DNA from: an uncultured Enterocloster sp.
GTDB lineage: Bacteria; Bacillota; Clostridia; Lachnospirales; Lachnospiraceae
Assembly: GCA_944382045.1 (NCBI GenBank)
Contig: CALWMT010000134.1
Location: forward strand, 1 to 7,263
Direction of reading: 5' to 3'
DNA: 7,263 bases
Positions 1-6,421 of the stretch are shown in pieces (positions within the stretch are counted from its first letter, which is position 1; every line of letters starts with the position of its first letter). The notes beneath the pieces were generated by a model that was not told where the DNA came from, made no database searches, and was given only the letters and a program-made list of their open reading frames with translations. The position numbers were made by a program, and so were the translations under genes.

Positions 1-2
1 CG

Positions 3-701
3 GTATCCCGTAGCAGTGATGAAAGATCAAATGATACGCTCAAAGTTTCCATCACCCTGTCCCGTCTGGACGGCGATGACGATGACGGCGATTACGACTT
101 GGAAATCAATGATTTAAACTGGGACGAGGACGACGGCACTGCCTACTGGGAGGAGCCGGAGGATGCGGAGCGCTATGAGGTGCGGCTGTACTGCGACGAT
201 GATCCAGCTACATCCGTGAAGACCACCTCGGATGACAGCTATGATTTTTCCAGCGAGTTTACGGGGAGCGGCGATTATTATTTCCGGGTGCGCGCTGTGT
301 ACAATTCCTCCCACAAGGGAAGCTGGGAGGAGTCAGATGTGCTGTCTGTCACCTCCAGTGAGGCGAGGGATATCCGTGAGAACGGCGGAGGCTCCTCCTA
401 TTACAGCTCCAGCAGCTACACAAGCGGGGGCCCCGGCGTGGCACAGAGCTCCAGCACGGGCGCATGGCTTCTGGATTCCGTGGGCTGGTGGTACTGCAAT
501 CCGGATAAGACGTACCCGGTAAGCCAGTGGCAGCTCATCAACAATTACTGGTATTATTTCAATGAAGCGGGCTACATGGTCACGGGATGGATCCTGTGGA
601 ACAACAAATGGTACTACTGCCAGCCCAGCGGAGAGATGCTGGCCAACACCACAACCCCGGATGGCTATTATGTGGGTGCGGACGGGGCCTGGATCCCGTA
701 A
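3..701 (+). CDS. Cell-wall-binding repeat surface protein, C-terminal part (5' truncated by window)
   Basis: The frame is open from the first bases of the window to the TAA at 699-701, so the true start lies upstream; 232 residues are visible. A TTG at 99 is in frame but is only an internal codon. Visible order: a strongly acidic stretch (about residues 23-45, many Asp), a beta-rich segment resembling a fibronectin type III fold (about 47-116, with the pattern YEVRLY ... YYFRVRAVY), a Ser/Gly/Tyr linker (about 126-152), then aromatic repeats (about 160-232) such as GWWY, WYYFNEAGYMVTGW and KWYYCQPSGEM, ending in DGYYVGADGAWIP. These are choline-binding / cell-wall-binding type repeats, which in related proteins hold an exported protein on the cell wall. 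The signal peptide and any catalytic domain would be upstream and cannot be judged. I infer a non-covalently wall-attached surface protein; its activity is unknown. No terminator is visible in the 127 bases before the next gene. Confidence 0.85.
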   Translation, partial: VSRSSDERSNDTLKVSITLSRLDGDDDDGDYDLEINDLNWDEDDGTAYWEEPEDAERYEVRLYCDDDPATSVKTTSDDSYDFSSEFTGSGDYYFRVRAVYNSSHKGSWEESDVLSVTSSEARDIRENGGGSSYYSSSSYTSGGPGVAQSSSTGAWLLDSVGWWYCNPDKTYPVSQWQLINNYWYYFNEAGYMVTGWILWNNKWYYCQPSGEMLANTTTPDGYYVGADGAWIP

Positions 702-828
702 GCGGATTCTCCGCCTGCGGGAGGCAGACAGCGCCTGTGTGCGCAGATGGAGGCAGGACCAGAACCGGGCATGAAGGCAGGCCCCAGGGCATATATTTCT
801 ATGAGGATGCGACAGGGGGCCTGCGCAG

Positions 829-2040
829 ATGAATATTTATGTCGTGAAGGCTGGGGACACCGTGGATGCAATTGCCGCATCCCAGAATATCCCCGCGGAA
901 CAGCTTATTTGGGAGAATCAGATAGAGTATCCCTACCGCCTGGCCATAGGCCAGGCTCTTTTTATTGGGAATGGGGCGGATGCCAGCCGGCGGCCGCTGT
1001 ACAGCTTTGGCTATGCCTATCCCTTTATCAGCGCCCAGACGCTGGAGGAGACACTGCCCTATCTGACAGACCTGTACGTATTTTCCTATGGATTTACGGA
1101 GGAGGGAAATCTCGTGTACCCGGCAGCTGACGATCTGTGGATGACGGAGCTGGCGGGCAGGGCCGGGGTGCGTCCCGTCCTCACCCTGACGCCGCTGGAT
1201 TCCAGCGGCCGCTTCAACAACAGCCTGGTATCCGCTCTGGTGCGGGACCGCAGCCGGCAGGAGCGCTTGATCTGGGAGCTGGGGCAGGCCATGCAGGAGA
1301 GAGGCTTCGGCGGCCTGGATTTTGATTTTGAATATGTGCTGGCGGAGGACCGGGAGCGCTATCCGGAGCTTGTGGCCCTGGCAGCACGGATTTTTAATAC
1401 CTTTGGCTATCCGGTCAGCGCGGCCCTGGCCCCTAAGACATCCTCGGAGCAGCCAGGGATTCTCTATCAGGGCATTGACTACCGCCTTCTGGGGGAGGCG
1501 GCGGATCGGGTCATGCTCATGACCTATGAGTGGGGGTACTCCCAGGGACCGCCTATGGCTGTGGCCCCTATCCATCAGGTGCGCCGGGTGGTGGAGTATG
1601 CGGTGCAGGAGATTCTGCCGGAAAAGATCAGCCTGGGAATTCCCAATTATGGGTATGACTGGCCCCTTCCCTATGAACGGGGCGTGACCAGGGCCAGAAC
1701 CCTAAGCCACAGCCAGGCTCTGCAGCTGGCAATTGACTTCGGAGCGGAGATCCATTTTGACGAGACGGCCCAGAGTCCTTGGTTTCGATACTGGCAGTAC
1801 GGGATCCAGCACGAGGTGTGGTTCGAGGATGTGCGCAGCTATAAGGCCAAGTTTGACCTGATTAAGGAATATGGCTTGGCGGGGGCCGGGTACTGGCAGC
1901 TGATGAATTTCTTCCGGGCCGGGTGGCTTCTGCAGGAAAGCATGTTTCTGACAGAGCGCCCTCTGCCGCCATTTTTGGAATTGGACGAAAAAAATACGCA
2001 GAATCCCCTTTGCCAAACGCCTGATTTTCATGTATCATAA
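829..2040 (+). CDS. LysM domain + glycoside hydrolase family 18 protein (spore cortex/coat hydrolase type)
   Basis: A 403-residue protein starting at ATG 829, with a modest G-rich ribosome site (AGGGG) about 10 bases upstream. Residues 1-46 are one LysM module (MNIYVVKAGDTVDAIA ... RLAIGQALFIG), which binds N-acetylglucosamine polymers. From about residue 55 to 375 follows a GH18 TIM barrel. The catalytic strand reads GGLDFDFEYV, with Asp164, Asp166 and the presumed acid Glu168; the first Asp of the usual DGxDxDxE is Gly here, as I recall is common in the SleL/YaaH group. MTYEWG (231-236), GIPNYGYDW (270-278) and GYWQLM (354-359) are further barrel landmarks. There is no signal peptide, which fits mother-cell deposition on the spore rather than secretion. 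The likely role is N-acetylglucosaminidase action on cortex or peptidoglycan during sporulation or germination. The family call is firm; the spore role is inferred from domain pairing. No sporulation promoter could be recognised upstream. The next gene starts 39 bases after the stop, so co-transcription is possible. Confidence 0.9.
   Translation: MNIYVVKAGDTVDAIAASQNIPAEQLIWENQIEYPYRLAIGQALFIGNGADASRRPLYSFGYAYPFISAQTLEETLPYLTDLYVFSYGFTEEGNLVYPAADDLWMTELAGRAGVRPVLTLTPLDSSGRFNNSLVSALVRDRSRQERLIWELGQAMQERGFGGLDFDFEYVLAEDRERYPELVALAARIFNTFGYPVSAALAPKTSSEQPGILYQGIDYRLLGEAADRVMLMTYEWGYSQGPPMAVAPIHQVRRVVEYAVQEILPEKISLGIPNYGYDWPLPYERGVTRARTLSHSQALQLAIDFGAEIHFDETAQSPWFRYWQYGIQHEVWFEDVRSYKAKFDLIKEYGLAGAGYWQLMNFFRAGWLLQESMFLTERPLPPFLELDEKNTQNPLCQTPDFHVS
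938..966 (+). terminator. Intrinsic-terminator-like hairpin inside the LysM coding sequence
   Basis: GCCTGGCC (938-945) and GGCCAGGC (949-956) form a perfect 8-bp stem around a 3-base ATA loop, followed directly by TCTTTTTATT (957-966). This has the shape of a Rho-independent terminator but lies within codons 37-46 of the LysM/GH18 gene, encoding the ordinary LysM ending RLAIGQALFI. It may be inactive while ribosomes cover it, or it may be coincidence. Confidence 0.3.
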
Positions 2041-2079
2041 ATATAGAGCGGCAGCAAATGAACACAGGGAGGTATTTGG

Positions 2080-3378
2080 ATGAAGCAGGGGAAGGGATTA
2101 TTTGGCCAGGGAATGATGAGCAGAGGACAGAAGTTTTTGCTCCTTTCGCTGATTCCTATCTATTTTATGTTTATCGGCCTGTTTCTCCAGCCGCTGGATA
2201 CGATTCTGCCTGGCATTATCCGGCTGATTCGGGAGCCGGACTTTTTGATTACGGATTATTTTGTAGTGGGAGGCGTGGGAGCGGCGCTGATCAATGCCGG
2301 TGTTCTGACCCTGATGAGCATCGCCATTGTCTATTTTCTCGGCATGGATATGACGGGACATACCATAACCTCTGCCTGTCTGATGTTTGGATTTTCCCTT
2401 TTTGGCAAGAACCTGCTGAATATATGGGCGATTCTGGCAGGAGTCTATCTCTATGCCTGGTTTCACAGAACACCGGTGCAGAGATATGTATATATCGGCC
2501 TTTATGGGACCAGCCTGTCGCCCATTATTACAGAGATGATGTCCGTAGGCAATCTGCCCCTGGCTGGGCGCATAGCGACTGCCCTGGCGGTGGGCTGCGT
2601 GATCGGATTTTTCCTGCCGCCTCTGGCTACCAGCGTGCATTTTGCCCACAGGGGCTATTCCCTGTACAATGTAGGGTTTGCCTCGGGAATTATCGCCACG
2701 GTAATTGTGTCGCTGATCAAATCCTTTGGATTCGAGGTAGAGTCGCGCCTGATCTGGGGGACGGGATTTAACCGGCAGTTTGCCTGCTATCTGGGGATTT
2801 TGTTTGGAGGAATGATGCTGGCGGGATTTCTGGTGAAGGGGAAAGCGATCGTTCCTGCCTATCTGAGAATTCTAAAGAGCAGCGGCATCAGCGGCACGGA
2901 TTATCTGAAGGAGGAGGGCGGTGCTGCCGCCATGTTCAATATGGGAGTCAACGGCCTCTTTGCCATGCTCTGCGTTCTGGCAGTGGGAGGGGAGCTGAAC
3001 GGCCCTACCATCGGAGGTATATTTACCATTGTGGGATTCAGCGCCACAGGCAAGCATCTGCGCAATATTCTGCCCATTATGCTGGGGGTGTATCTGGCAA
3101 GCTTTACGAAGACATGGAGCATCAATCAGCCCTCGCCCCTTCTGGCGCTGCTGCTCTCCACCACGCTGGCCCCTGTGGCCGGCACGTTTGGCGCGGCAGC
3201 GGGGATTCTGGCAGGGTATCTGCATTCCTCCGTGGCACTGAATGTGGGAATTGTGTACGGAGGCATGAATCTGTATAATAATGGCTTTGCAGGAGGTATT
3301 GTGGCGATTTTCCTCGTGCCTGTAATCCAGTCCATCAGCGACCGGAGGGCGAAGGCCAAGGGAGGAATTTCCCTCTGA
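2080..3378 (+). CDS. DUF1576-like polytopic membrane protein with two-fold internal repeat
   Basis: A 432-residue, very hydrophobic protein. ATG 2080 is chosen because AGGGAGG (2066-2072) sits 7 bases upstream and the next hydrophobic helix begins shortly after (about residues 18-38). It looks like the DUF1576 family of uncharacterised Firmicute membrane proteins; that assignment is from memory. The sequence shows a clear duplication: residues 65-127 align without gaps to 280-342 (about 25 of 63 identical), sharing N..GV, G.TI, GFS..GK.L.NI..I and GVYL. A second shared block is LYN.GFA.GI.A at 195-206 and 398-409. Roughly ten or more membrane segments are likely. Such repeats are typical of channels and secondary transporters, so a transport role is a reasonable inference, but no substrate can be named. 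It follows the GH18 gene by 39 bases with no terminator seen between them, and converges on the NusG domain II gene. Confidence 0.8.
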   Translation: MKQGKGLFGQGMMSRGQKFLLLSLIPIYFMFIGLFLQPLDTILPGIIRLIREPDFLITDYFVVGGVGAALINAGVLTLMSIAIVYFLGMDMTGHTITSACLMFGFSLFGKNLLNIWAILAGVYLYAWFHRTPVQRYVYIGLYGTSLSPIITEMMSVGNLPLAGRIATALAVGCVIGFFLPPLATSVHFAHRGYSLYNVGFASGIIATVIVSLIKSFGFEVESRLIWGTGFNRQFACYLGILFGGMMLAGFLVKGKAIVPAYLRILKSSGISGTDYLKEEGGAAAMFNMGVNGLFAMLCVLAVGGELNGPTIGGIFTIVGFSATGKHLRNILPIMLGVYLASFTKTWSINQPSPLLALLLSTTLAPVAGTFGAAAGILAGYLHSSVALNVGIVYGGMNLYNNGFAGGIVAIFLVPVIQSISDRRAKAKGGISL

Positions 3379-3401
3379 GAGTGTCTGCTGACAGGGGAGG
3401 C

Positions 3402-3743
3402 TTAGGGAGCCAGGATGGTCACGGCCATCTGATTGGGGAGGCAGACGATGGTGTCCCCGTCCAGGCTCTTTTTTCCCTGCTTTACGCAGAGCTTGTCCGG
3501 GCAGTCCGCCTGGCTGCACCAGATTTCCCCGTCCCTTATGATCAGATGGTTGTGCCCGCCCTGAGGGCTCTCCACGTCCAGCTCCTGGTCCCGGCTCAAG
3601 TCAAGCTGGGCCACGATCCGGCTGCCCGAGGTGATCTGGGCGGCGGCGGCGGGGGCGCGGCCCTTGTTGTATAGAAGGATGGCGGCGGCAGCAAGCAGGA
3701 TAAGGGCTGCCAGGATGAGATCCCGTTTTTTTATCATATTCAT
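3402..3743 (-). CDS. NusG domain II-containing membrane-anchored protein
   Basis: Using ATG 3743 gives 113 residues. The frame stays open to 3860, but upstream residues are not family-like, and the positively charged start MNMIKKRD followed by one membrane helix (about 9-25) is typical; ATG 3737 is an alternative. After an Ala-rich linker comes a small extracytoplasmic beta domain of the NusG domain II family (about 38-113), with hallmark CPDKLCVKQG and IVCLPN and cysteines at 76, 81, 86 and 101. Despite its name the family is not the transcription factor NusG, and its role is not established; the four cysteines suggest redox, metal or disulfide chemistry. These genes often sit beside Gx-type transporters, as here, where the neighbour is divergent. 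Direct ribosome binding in front of 3743 is weak (GGAAAA). However, a 14-codon frame (3784-3740) with a good AAAGGA site ends in an ATGA overlap with this start, so coupled translation is possible. Confidence 0.85.
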   Translation of the reverse strand: MNMIKKRDLILAALILLAAAAILLYNKGRAPAAAAQITSGSRIVAQLDLSRDQELDVESPQGGHNHLIIRDGEIWCSQADCPDKLCVKQGKKSLDGDTIVCLPNQMAVTILAP

Positions 3744-3831
3744 AGGCGTTTTCCAGCAGGCATCCAGCCAGGCGGTCTGGACATCTGCAATCCTTTCTGT
3801 CTGAGAAAATTTGGGTTCTGCAAACAGGCCC

Positions 3832-3860
3832 ATTGTACCACAGGAAGGAATGGGAGACAA
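3832..3860 (-). promoter_or_regulatory. Predicted sigma-A promoter for the NusG domain II gene
   Basis: Read on the minus strand: -35 TTGTCT (3860-3855, 4 of 6 consensus), a 17-base spacer, and -10 TACAAT (3837-3832, 5 of 6) preceded by TGG, an extended -10 TGn element. The predicted transcript would start near 3825, giving about 80 bases of leader before ATG 3743. The element lies immediately upstream of the divergent Gx transporter gene, so the two genes share a short regulatory region. Confidence 0.6.
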
Positions 3861-3877
3861 GGGAGGCAGATGGAATT

Positions 3878-4384
3878 ATGAACCGTACGAGAAGGACAGC
3901 CCTCTACGGGCTTTTTATTGCCCTGGCCTTTGTGCTGGGATATGTGGAGAGCCTGCTCCCCGTCTATCTGGGGGCGCCGGGGGTGAAGCTGGGCCTGGCG
4001 AATCTGGTGACCGTGACCATCCTCTATTCCCTGGGCGCAGGTCCGGCGGCGGCGGTGAATCTGGTGCGGATCCTCCTTACAGGATTTACCTTTGGAAATA
4101 TGTCATCGGTGCTCTTCAGCGTGGGAGGCGCGGCTCTCAGCCTCCTCGTCATGGCGGCCTGCAGGCGGTTTGGCCTCTTTGGCATCGTGGGGGTGAGCAT
4201 CCTGGGAGGGGTGTTCCACAACATTGGACAGTTCCTGGTGGCGGCCTTTGTGGTGAAGACCTTCGGGGTATTTGCCTATCTGCCGGTGCTGCTGGCAGCG
4301 GGCTGCGGGGCCGGCGCGGCCATCGGCCTGCTGGGCGGAATTATCACGGAGCGGATCCGGGGGCTGTGGGAGAGCGGCGTCTGA
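3878..4384 (+). CDS. Gx transporter family membrane protein (HepI-like, PF07456 type)
   Basis: A 168-residue integral membrane protein. ATG 3878 is preferred over the in-frame TTG 3833 because GGGAGG (3861-3866) lies 11 bases ahead and MNRTRRTALYG is a normal positive-inside beginning; the 15 extra residues from TTG look unrelated. About five hydrophobic segments are visible (roughly 9-30, 40-57, 76-95, 103-125, 133-155). Family landmarks are ESLLPVYLGAPGVKLGLAN (24-42), RILLTGFTFGN (64-74), GGVFHNIGQ (110-118) and ITERI (156-160). The family is often labelled 'heptaprenyl diphosphate synthase component I', but it resembles small substrate-binding membrane subunits of ECF-type importers rather than a prenyl synthase subunit. 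The substrate is unknown. It is divergent from the NusG domain II gene, a frequent partner family. A plus-strand promoter for it is not clear. Confidence 0.85.
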   Translation: MNRTRRTALYGLFIALAFVLGYVESLLPVYLGAPGVKLGLANLVTVTILYSLGAGPAAAVNLVRILLTGFTFGNMSSVLFSVGGAALSLLVMAACRRFGLFGIVGVSILGGVFHNIGQFLVAAFVVKTFGVFAYLPVLLAAGCGAGAAIGLLGGIITERIRGLWESGV

Positions 4385-4424
4385 CGGACCGTATAAAATC
4401 AGCAGGTTTGTGAAGAAAATAGCA

Positions 4425-4453
4425 TTGCCATATGGCCGGTTCGGGGGTACAAT
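4425..4453 (+). promoter_or_regulatory. Predicted sigma-A promoter of galT with overlapping palindrome
   Basis: TTGCCA (4425-4430, 5 of 6 match to -35), a spacer of exactly 17 bases, and TACAAT (4448-4453, 5 of 6 match to -10). The expected start is near 4460, leaving a leader of about 30 bases before galT. A perfect 10-base palindrome, GCCATATGGC (4427-4436), overlaps the -35 hexamer and spacer and could be an operator half-site or site. Confidence 0.7.
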
Positions 4454-4490
4454 GAGAGGGAATGATTAGAAATAAAAGGGGGAACTACAG

Positions 4491-6014
4491 ATGATTTACG
4501 ACGCAATAAGCCGCCTGGTGAATTACGGGCTGGAAACAGGACTTATCGCAGAGGAGGATGCCATCTATGCCAGGAACCAGATCCTGGAGGTTATGGGCAT
4601 GGACGAGTATGAGGAGCCCGCAGGGGATGTGGAAACCGGGGAGCTGGAGGACATTCTCAGGGAGCTTTTGGATTACGCCCACGAGACAGGGGTTTTGGAA
4701 AATGACAGTGTGGTTTACCGGGATCTCTTTGACACCCGGCTGATGAACTGTCTGATGCCCAGGCCCAGCGAGGTGGTTCGGGAGTTCTGGAAGCACTACG
4801 AGAACTCGCCCCAGGAGGCCACGGATTTTTATTATAAGCTGAGCCAGGATTCCGACTACATACGGCGCTACCGCATCCGCCGGGATATGAAGTGGACCAC
4901 CAAGACCCGCTACGGCACGCTGGACGTGACGGTGAATCTGTCCAAGCCGGAGAAGGATCCCAAGGCCATCGCGGCGGCCAAGCTGGCCAAGCAGAGCGGC
5001 TACCCCAAGTGCCAGCTCTGTATGGAGAACGTGGGCTACGCGGGCCGGGCCAACCATCCCGCCAGGAACAACCACCGGGTTATTCCCATCACCATCAACG
5101 GAAGTGAATGGGGATTCCAGTATTCTCCCTATGTGTATTACAATGAGCACTGCATTGTGTTCAACGGGGAGCATGTGCCCATGAAGATTGACAAGGCTGC
5201 CTTTCGGAAGCTGTTTGATTTTATCAAGCAGTTCCCCCACTATTTCCTGGGCTCCAATGCGGATCTGCCCATCGTGGGAGGCTCGATTTTAAGCCATGAT
5301 CATTTCCAGGGCGGCCACTACACCTTTGCCATGGCCAAGGCGCCTATTGAGAAATGGTTCTCTATGGAGGGCTTTGAGGATGTGGAGGCAGGCATTGTGT
5401 TCTGGCCCATGTCTGTGCTGCGGCTGCGGGCCAAGGATCCGGACCGGCTCATTGAGCTGGGAGATAAGGTGCTGGGGGCCTGGAGGGCCTATACCGACGA
5501 GGAGGCGTTTGTTTTCGCGGAGACCGACGGGGAGCCCCACAACACCATCACTCCCATTGCCCGGAAGGTGGAGGACACCTATGAGCTGGATCTGGTGCTG
5601 CGCAACAATATCACCACCGAGGAGTTCCCCCTGGGGGTGTATCATCCCCACCAGGATCTGCATCACATCAAGAAGGAGAACATCGGCCTCATCGAGGTGA
5701 TGGGCCTGGCAGTGCTTCCCTCCCGGCTGAAGGAGGAGTTGAAGACACTGGGCGAGTATATTGCGGAGGGACGGGATATCCGCAGCAATGGGTCCATCGA
5801 GAAGCACGCGGACTGGGTGGAGGAGTTCCTTCCCGCCTATAAGGAGAAGGGAATCGCTGTCACTGCGGAGAATGTGGATGAGATCCTGAAGGAAGAGGTC
5901 GGCCACGTGTTCGCGCGGGTTCTGGAGGACGCGGGCGTGTACAAGTGCGACGAGGCGGGCAGGAAGGCCTTTGGCAGATTTCTGGCTAGCGTGGGGTTTG
6001 AGGAAAAGGAATGA
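4491..6014 (+). CDS. galT: UDP-glucose--hexose-1-phosphate uridylyltransferase, class II
   Basis: A 507-residue protein, the usual length of the Gram-positive class II enzyme. In the Leloir pathway GalT exchanges UMP between UDP-glucose and galactose-1-phosphate in the cytoplasm, giving glucose-1-phosphate and UDP-galactose. The family start MIYDAISRLVNYGLETGLI is recognisable. An N-terminal helical region (about 1-130) precedes the transferase core. Residues 263-276 hold GGSILSHDHFQGGH, the class II counterpart of the His-Pro-His active site (His269, His271 and His276 are candidates); CQLCMEN (174-180) supplies a Cys pair. ATG 4491 is preceded by AGGGGG (4477-4482) at 8 bases. The gene has its own promoter, and neither galK nor galE is in the window, so it is separated from any other Leloir genes on both sides visible here. 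The cupin gene follows after 61 bases and may be co-transcribed. The assignment is firm. Confidence 0.95.
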   Translation: MIYDAISRLVNYGLETGLIAEEDAIYARNQILEVMGMDEYEEPAGDVETGELEDILRELLDYAHETGVLENDSVVYRDLFDTRLMNCLMPRPSEVVREFWKHYENSPQEATDFYYKLSQDSDYIRRYRIRRDMKWTTKTRYGTLDVTVNLSKPEKDPKAIAAAKLAKQSGYPKCQLCMENVGYAGRANHPARNNHRVIPITINGSEWGFQYSPYVYYNEHCIVFNGEHVPMKIDKAAFRKLFDFIKQFPHYFLGSNADLPIVGGSILSHDHFQGGHYTFAMAKAPIEKWFSMEGFEDVEAGIVFWPMSVLRLRAKDPDRLIELGDKVLGAWRAYTDEEAFVFAETDGEPHNTITPIARKVEDTYELDLVLRNNITTEEFPLGVYHPHQDLHHIKKENIGLIEVMGLAVLPSRLKEELKTLGEYIAEGRDIRSNGSIEKHADWVEEFLPAYKEKGIAVTAENVDEILKEEVGHVFARVLEDAGVYKCDEAGRKAFGRFLASVGFEEKE

Positions 6015-6019
6015 TTCGG

Positions 6020-6046
6020 AACCCTTACCCTTATTTGCTAAGGGTT
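6020..6046 (+). repeat. Inverted repeat between galT and the cupin gene
   Basis: AACCCTTA (6020-6027) and TAAGGGTT (6039-6046) are perfect 8-base inverted copies separated by 11 bases. Because CCCTTA occurs twice in tandem (6022-6027 and 6028-6033), the right arm can alternatively pair with the nearer copy in a 6-bp hairpin with a 5-base loop. No T-run follows, so it is not a standard terminator. It could be an operator, an mRNA processing or stability element, or an attenuating hairpin ahead of the cupin ribosome site (6061-6067). Confidence 0.5.
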
Positions 6047-6075
6047 ACATATAGGAGACAGAGGAGGACAAGAAT

Positions 6076-6408
6076 ATGCTTGACGAGAGATGGGTATTTC
6101 ACAAGGATGTAACGCCGGGATTCGGCGGAGAGGGCGTCACCCGGCGGGTGCTGGCCTACAGCAAGGATTTGATGTGCGTGGAAAATACATTTGAGGAAGG
6201 CGCGGTGGGCGCGCTTCACCACCATCCCCACACGCAGATCACCTACGTGGTCAGCGGTGAGTTTGATTTCACCATCGACGGGGAGACCAAGACCGTGCGG
6301 GCTGGAGATACTATGCTGAAGCTCAACGGCGTGGAGCACGGCTGCGTGTGCAGGAAGGCAGGGATCCTTCTGGATATATTCAATCCCATGCGGGAAGACT
6401 TTGTGTAA
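6076..6408 (+). CDS. Single-domain cupin, KdgF-like
   Basis: A 110-residue single cupin barrel. ATG 6076 has a strong GAGGAGG site (6061-6067) 8 bases ahead. Motif 1 runs from Gly42 to Gly61: His48 and His50 fit the HxH, and the position usually held by Glu is Gln54, within GALHHHPHTQITYVVSG. Motif 2 runs from Gly77 to His88 (GDTMLKLNGVEH), with the usual Pro replaced by Leu. The likely metal ligands are therefore His48, His50, Gln54 and His88, a set like that described for KdgF, which opens the ring of unsaturated uronates from pectin or alginate. The overall resemblance (FEEGAVGALHHHPHTQITYV ...) is to KdgF-type proteins, but many small cupins look alike and no other uronate genes are visible, so the substrate is uncertain. 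It lies 61 bases after galT and probably shares its transcript, since no promoter is evident between them. Confidence 0.8.
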   Translation: MLDERWVFHKDVTPGFGGEGVTRRVLAYSKDLMCVENTFEEGAVGALHHHPHTQITYVVSGEFDFTIDGETKTVRAGDTMLKLNGVEHGCVCRKAGILLDIFNPMREDFV

Positions 6409-6421
6409 GCGGATATAAGGT

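Noticed and set aside
788..818. Sporulation sigma-E/G-like promoter (GCATATAT ...) before the LysM/GH18 gene
   Set aside because: A -35-like GCATATA is present, but nothing at the right distance resembles a sigma-E, F, G or K -10 element.
799..1575. Long antisense open frame opposite the LysM/GH18 gene
   Set aside because: It mirrors codon bias of the plus-strand gene, has no recognisable domain, and the plus-strand product is a clear LysM-GH18 protein.
2058..2771. Plus-strand open frame overlapping the start of the DUF1576-like gene in another frame
   Set aside because: Composition is not protein-like for a membrane or soluble family, no good ribosome site was seen, and the overlapping frame at 2080 encodes a coherent membrane protein with repeats.
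3379..3401. Bidirectional terminator between the convergent DUF1576-like and NusG domain II genes
   Set aside because: Only a 4-bp TGTC/GACA stem with no T-run is present, so there is no supportable intrinsic terminator.
3744..3860. N-terminal extension of the NusG domain II protein to 3860
   Set aside because: It would push the membrane anchor about 40 residues inward and would have to be translated from within the predicted promoter of the same gene.
3833..3877. Longer start (TTG 3833) for the Gx transporter protein
   Set aside because: The extra 15 residues are not family-like, lie over the opposite-strand promoter, and the ribosome site at 3861-3866 serves ATG 3878.
4485..5240. Antisense frames opposite galT (also 5289-5906)
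   Set aside because: They are complements of a highly conserved galT coding sequence with no family features of their own.
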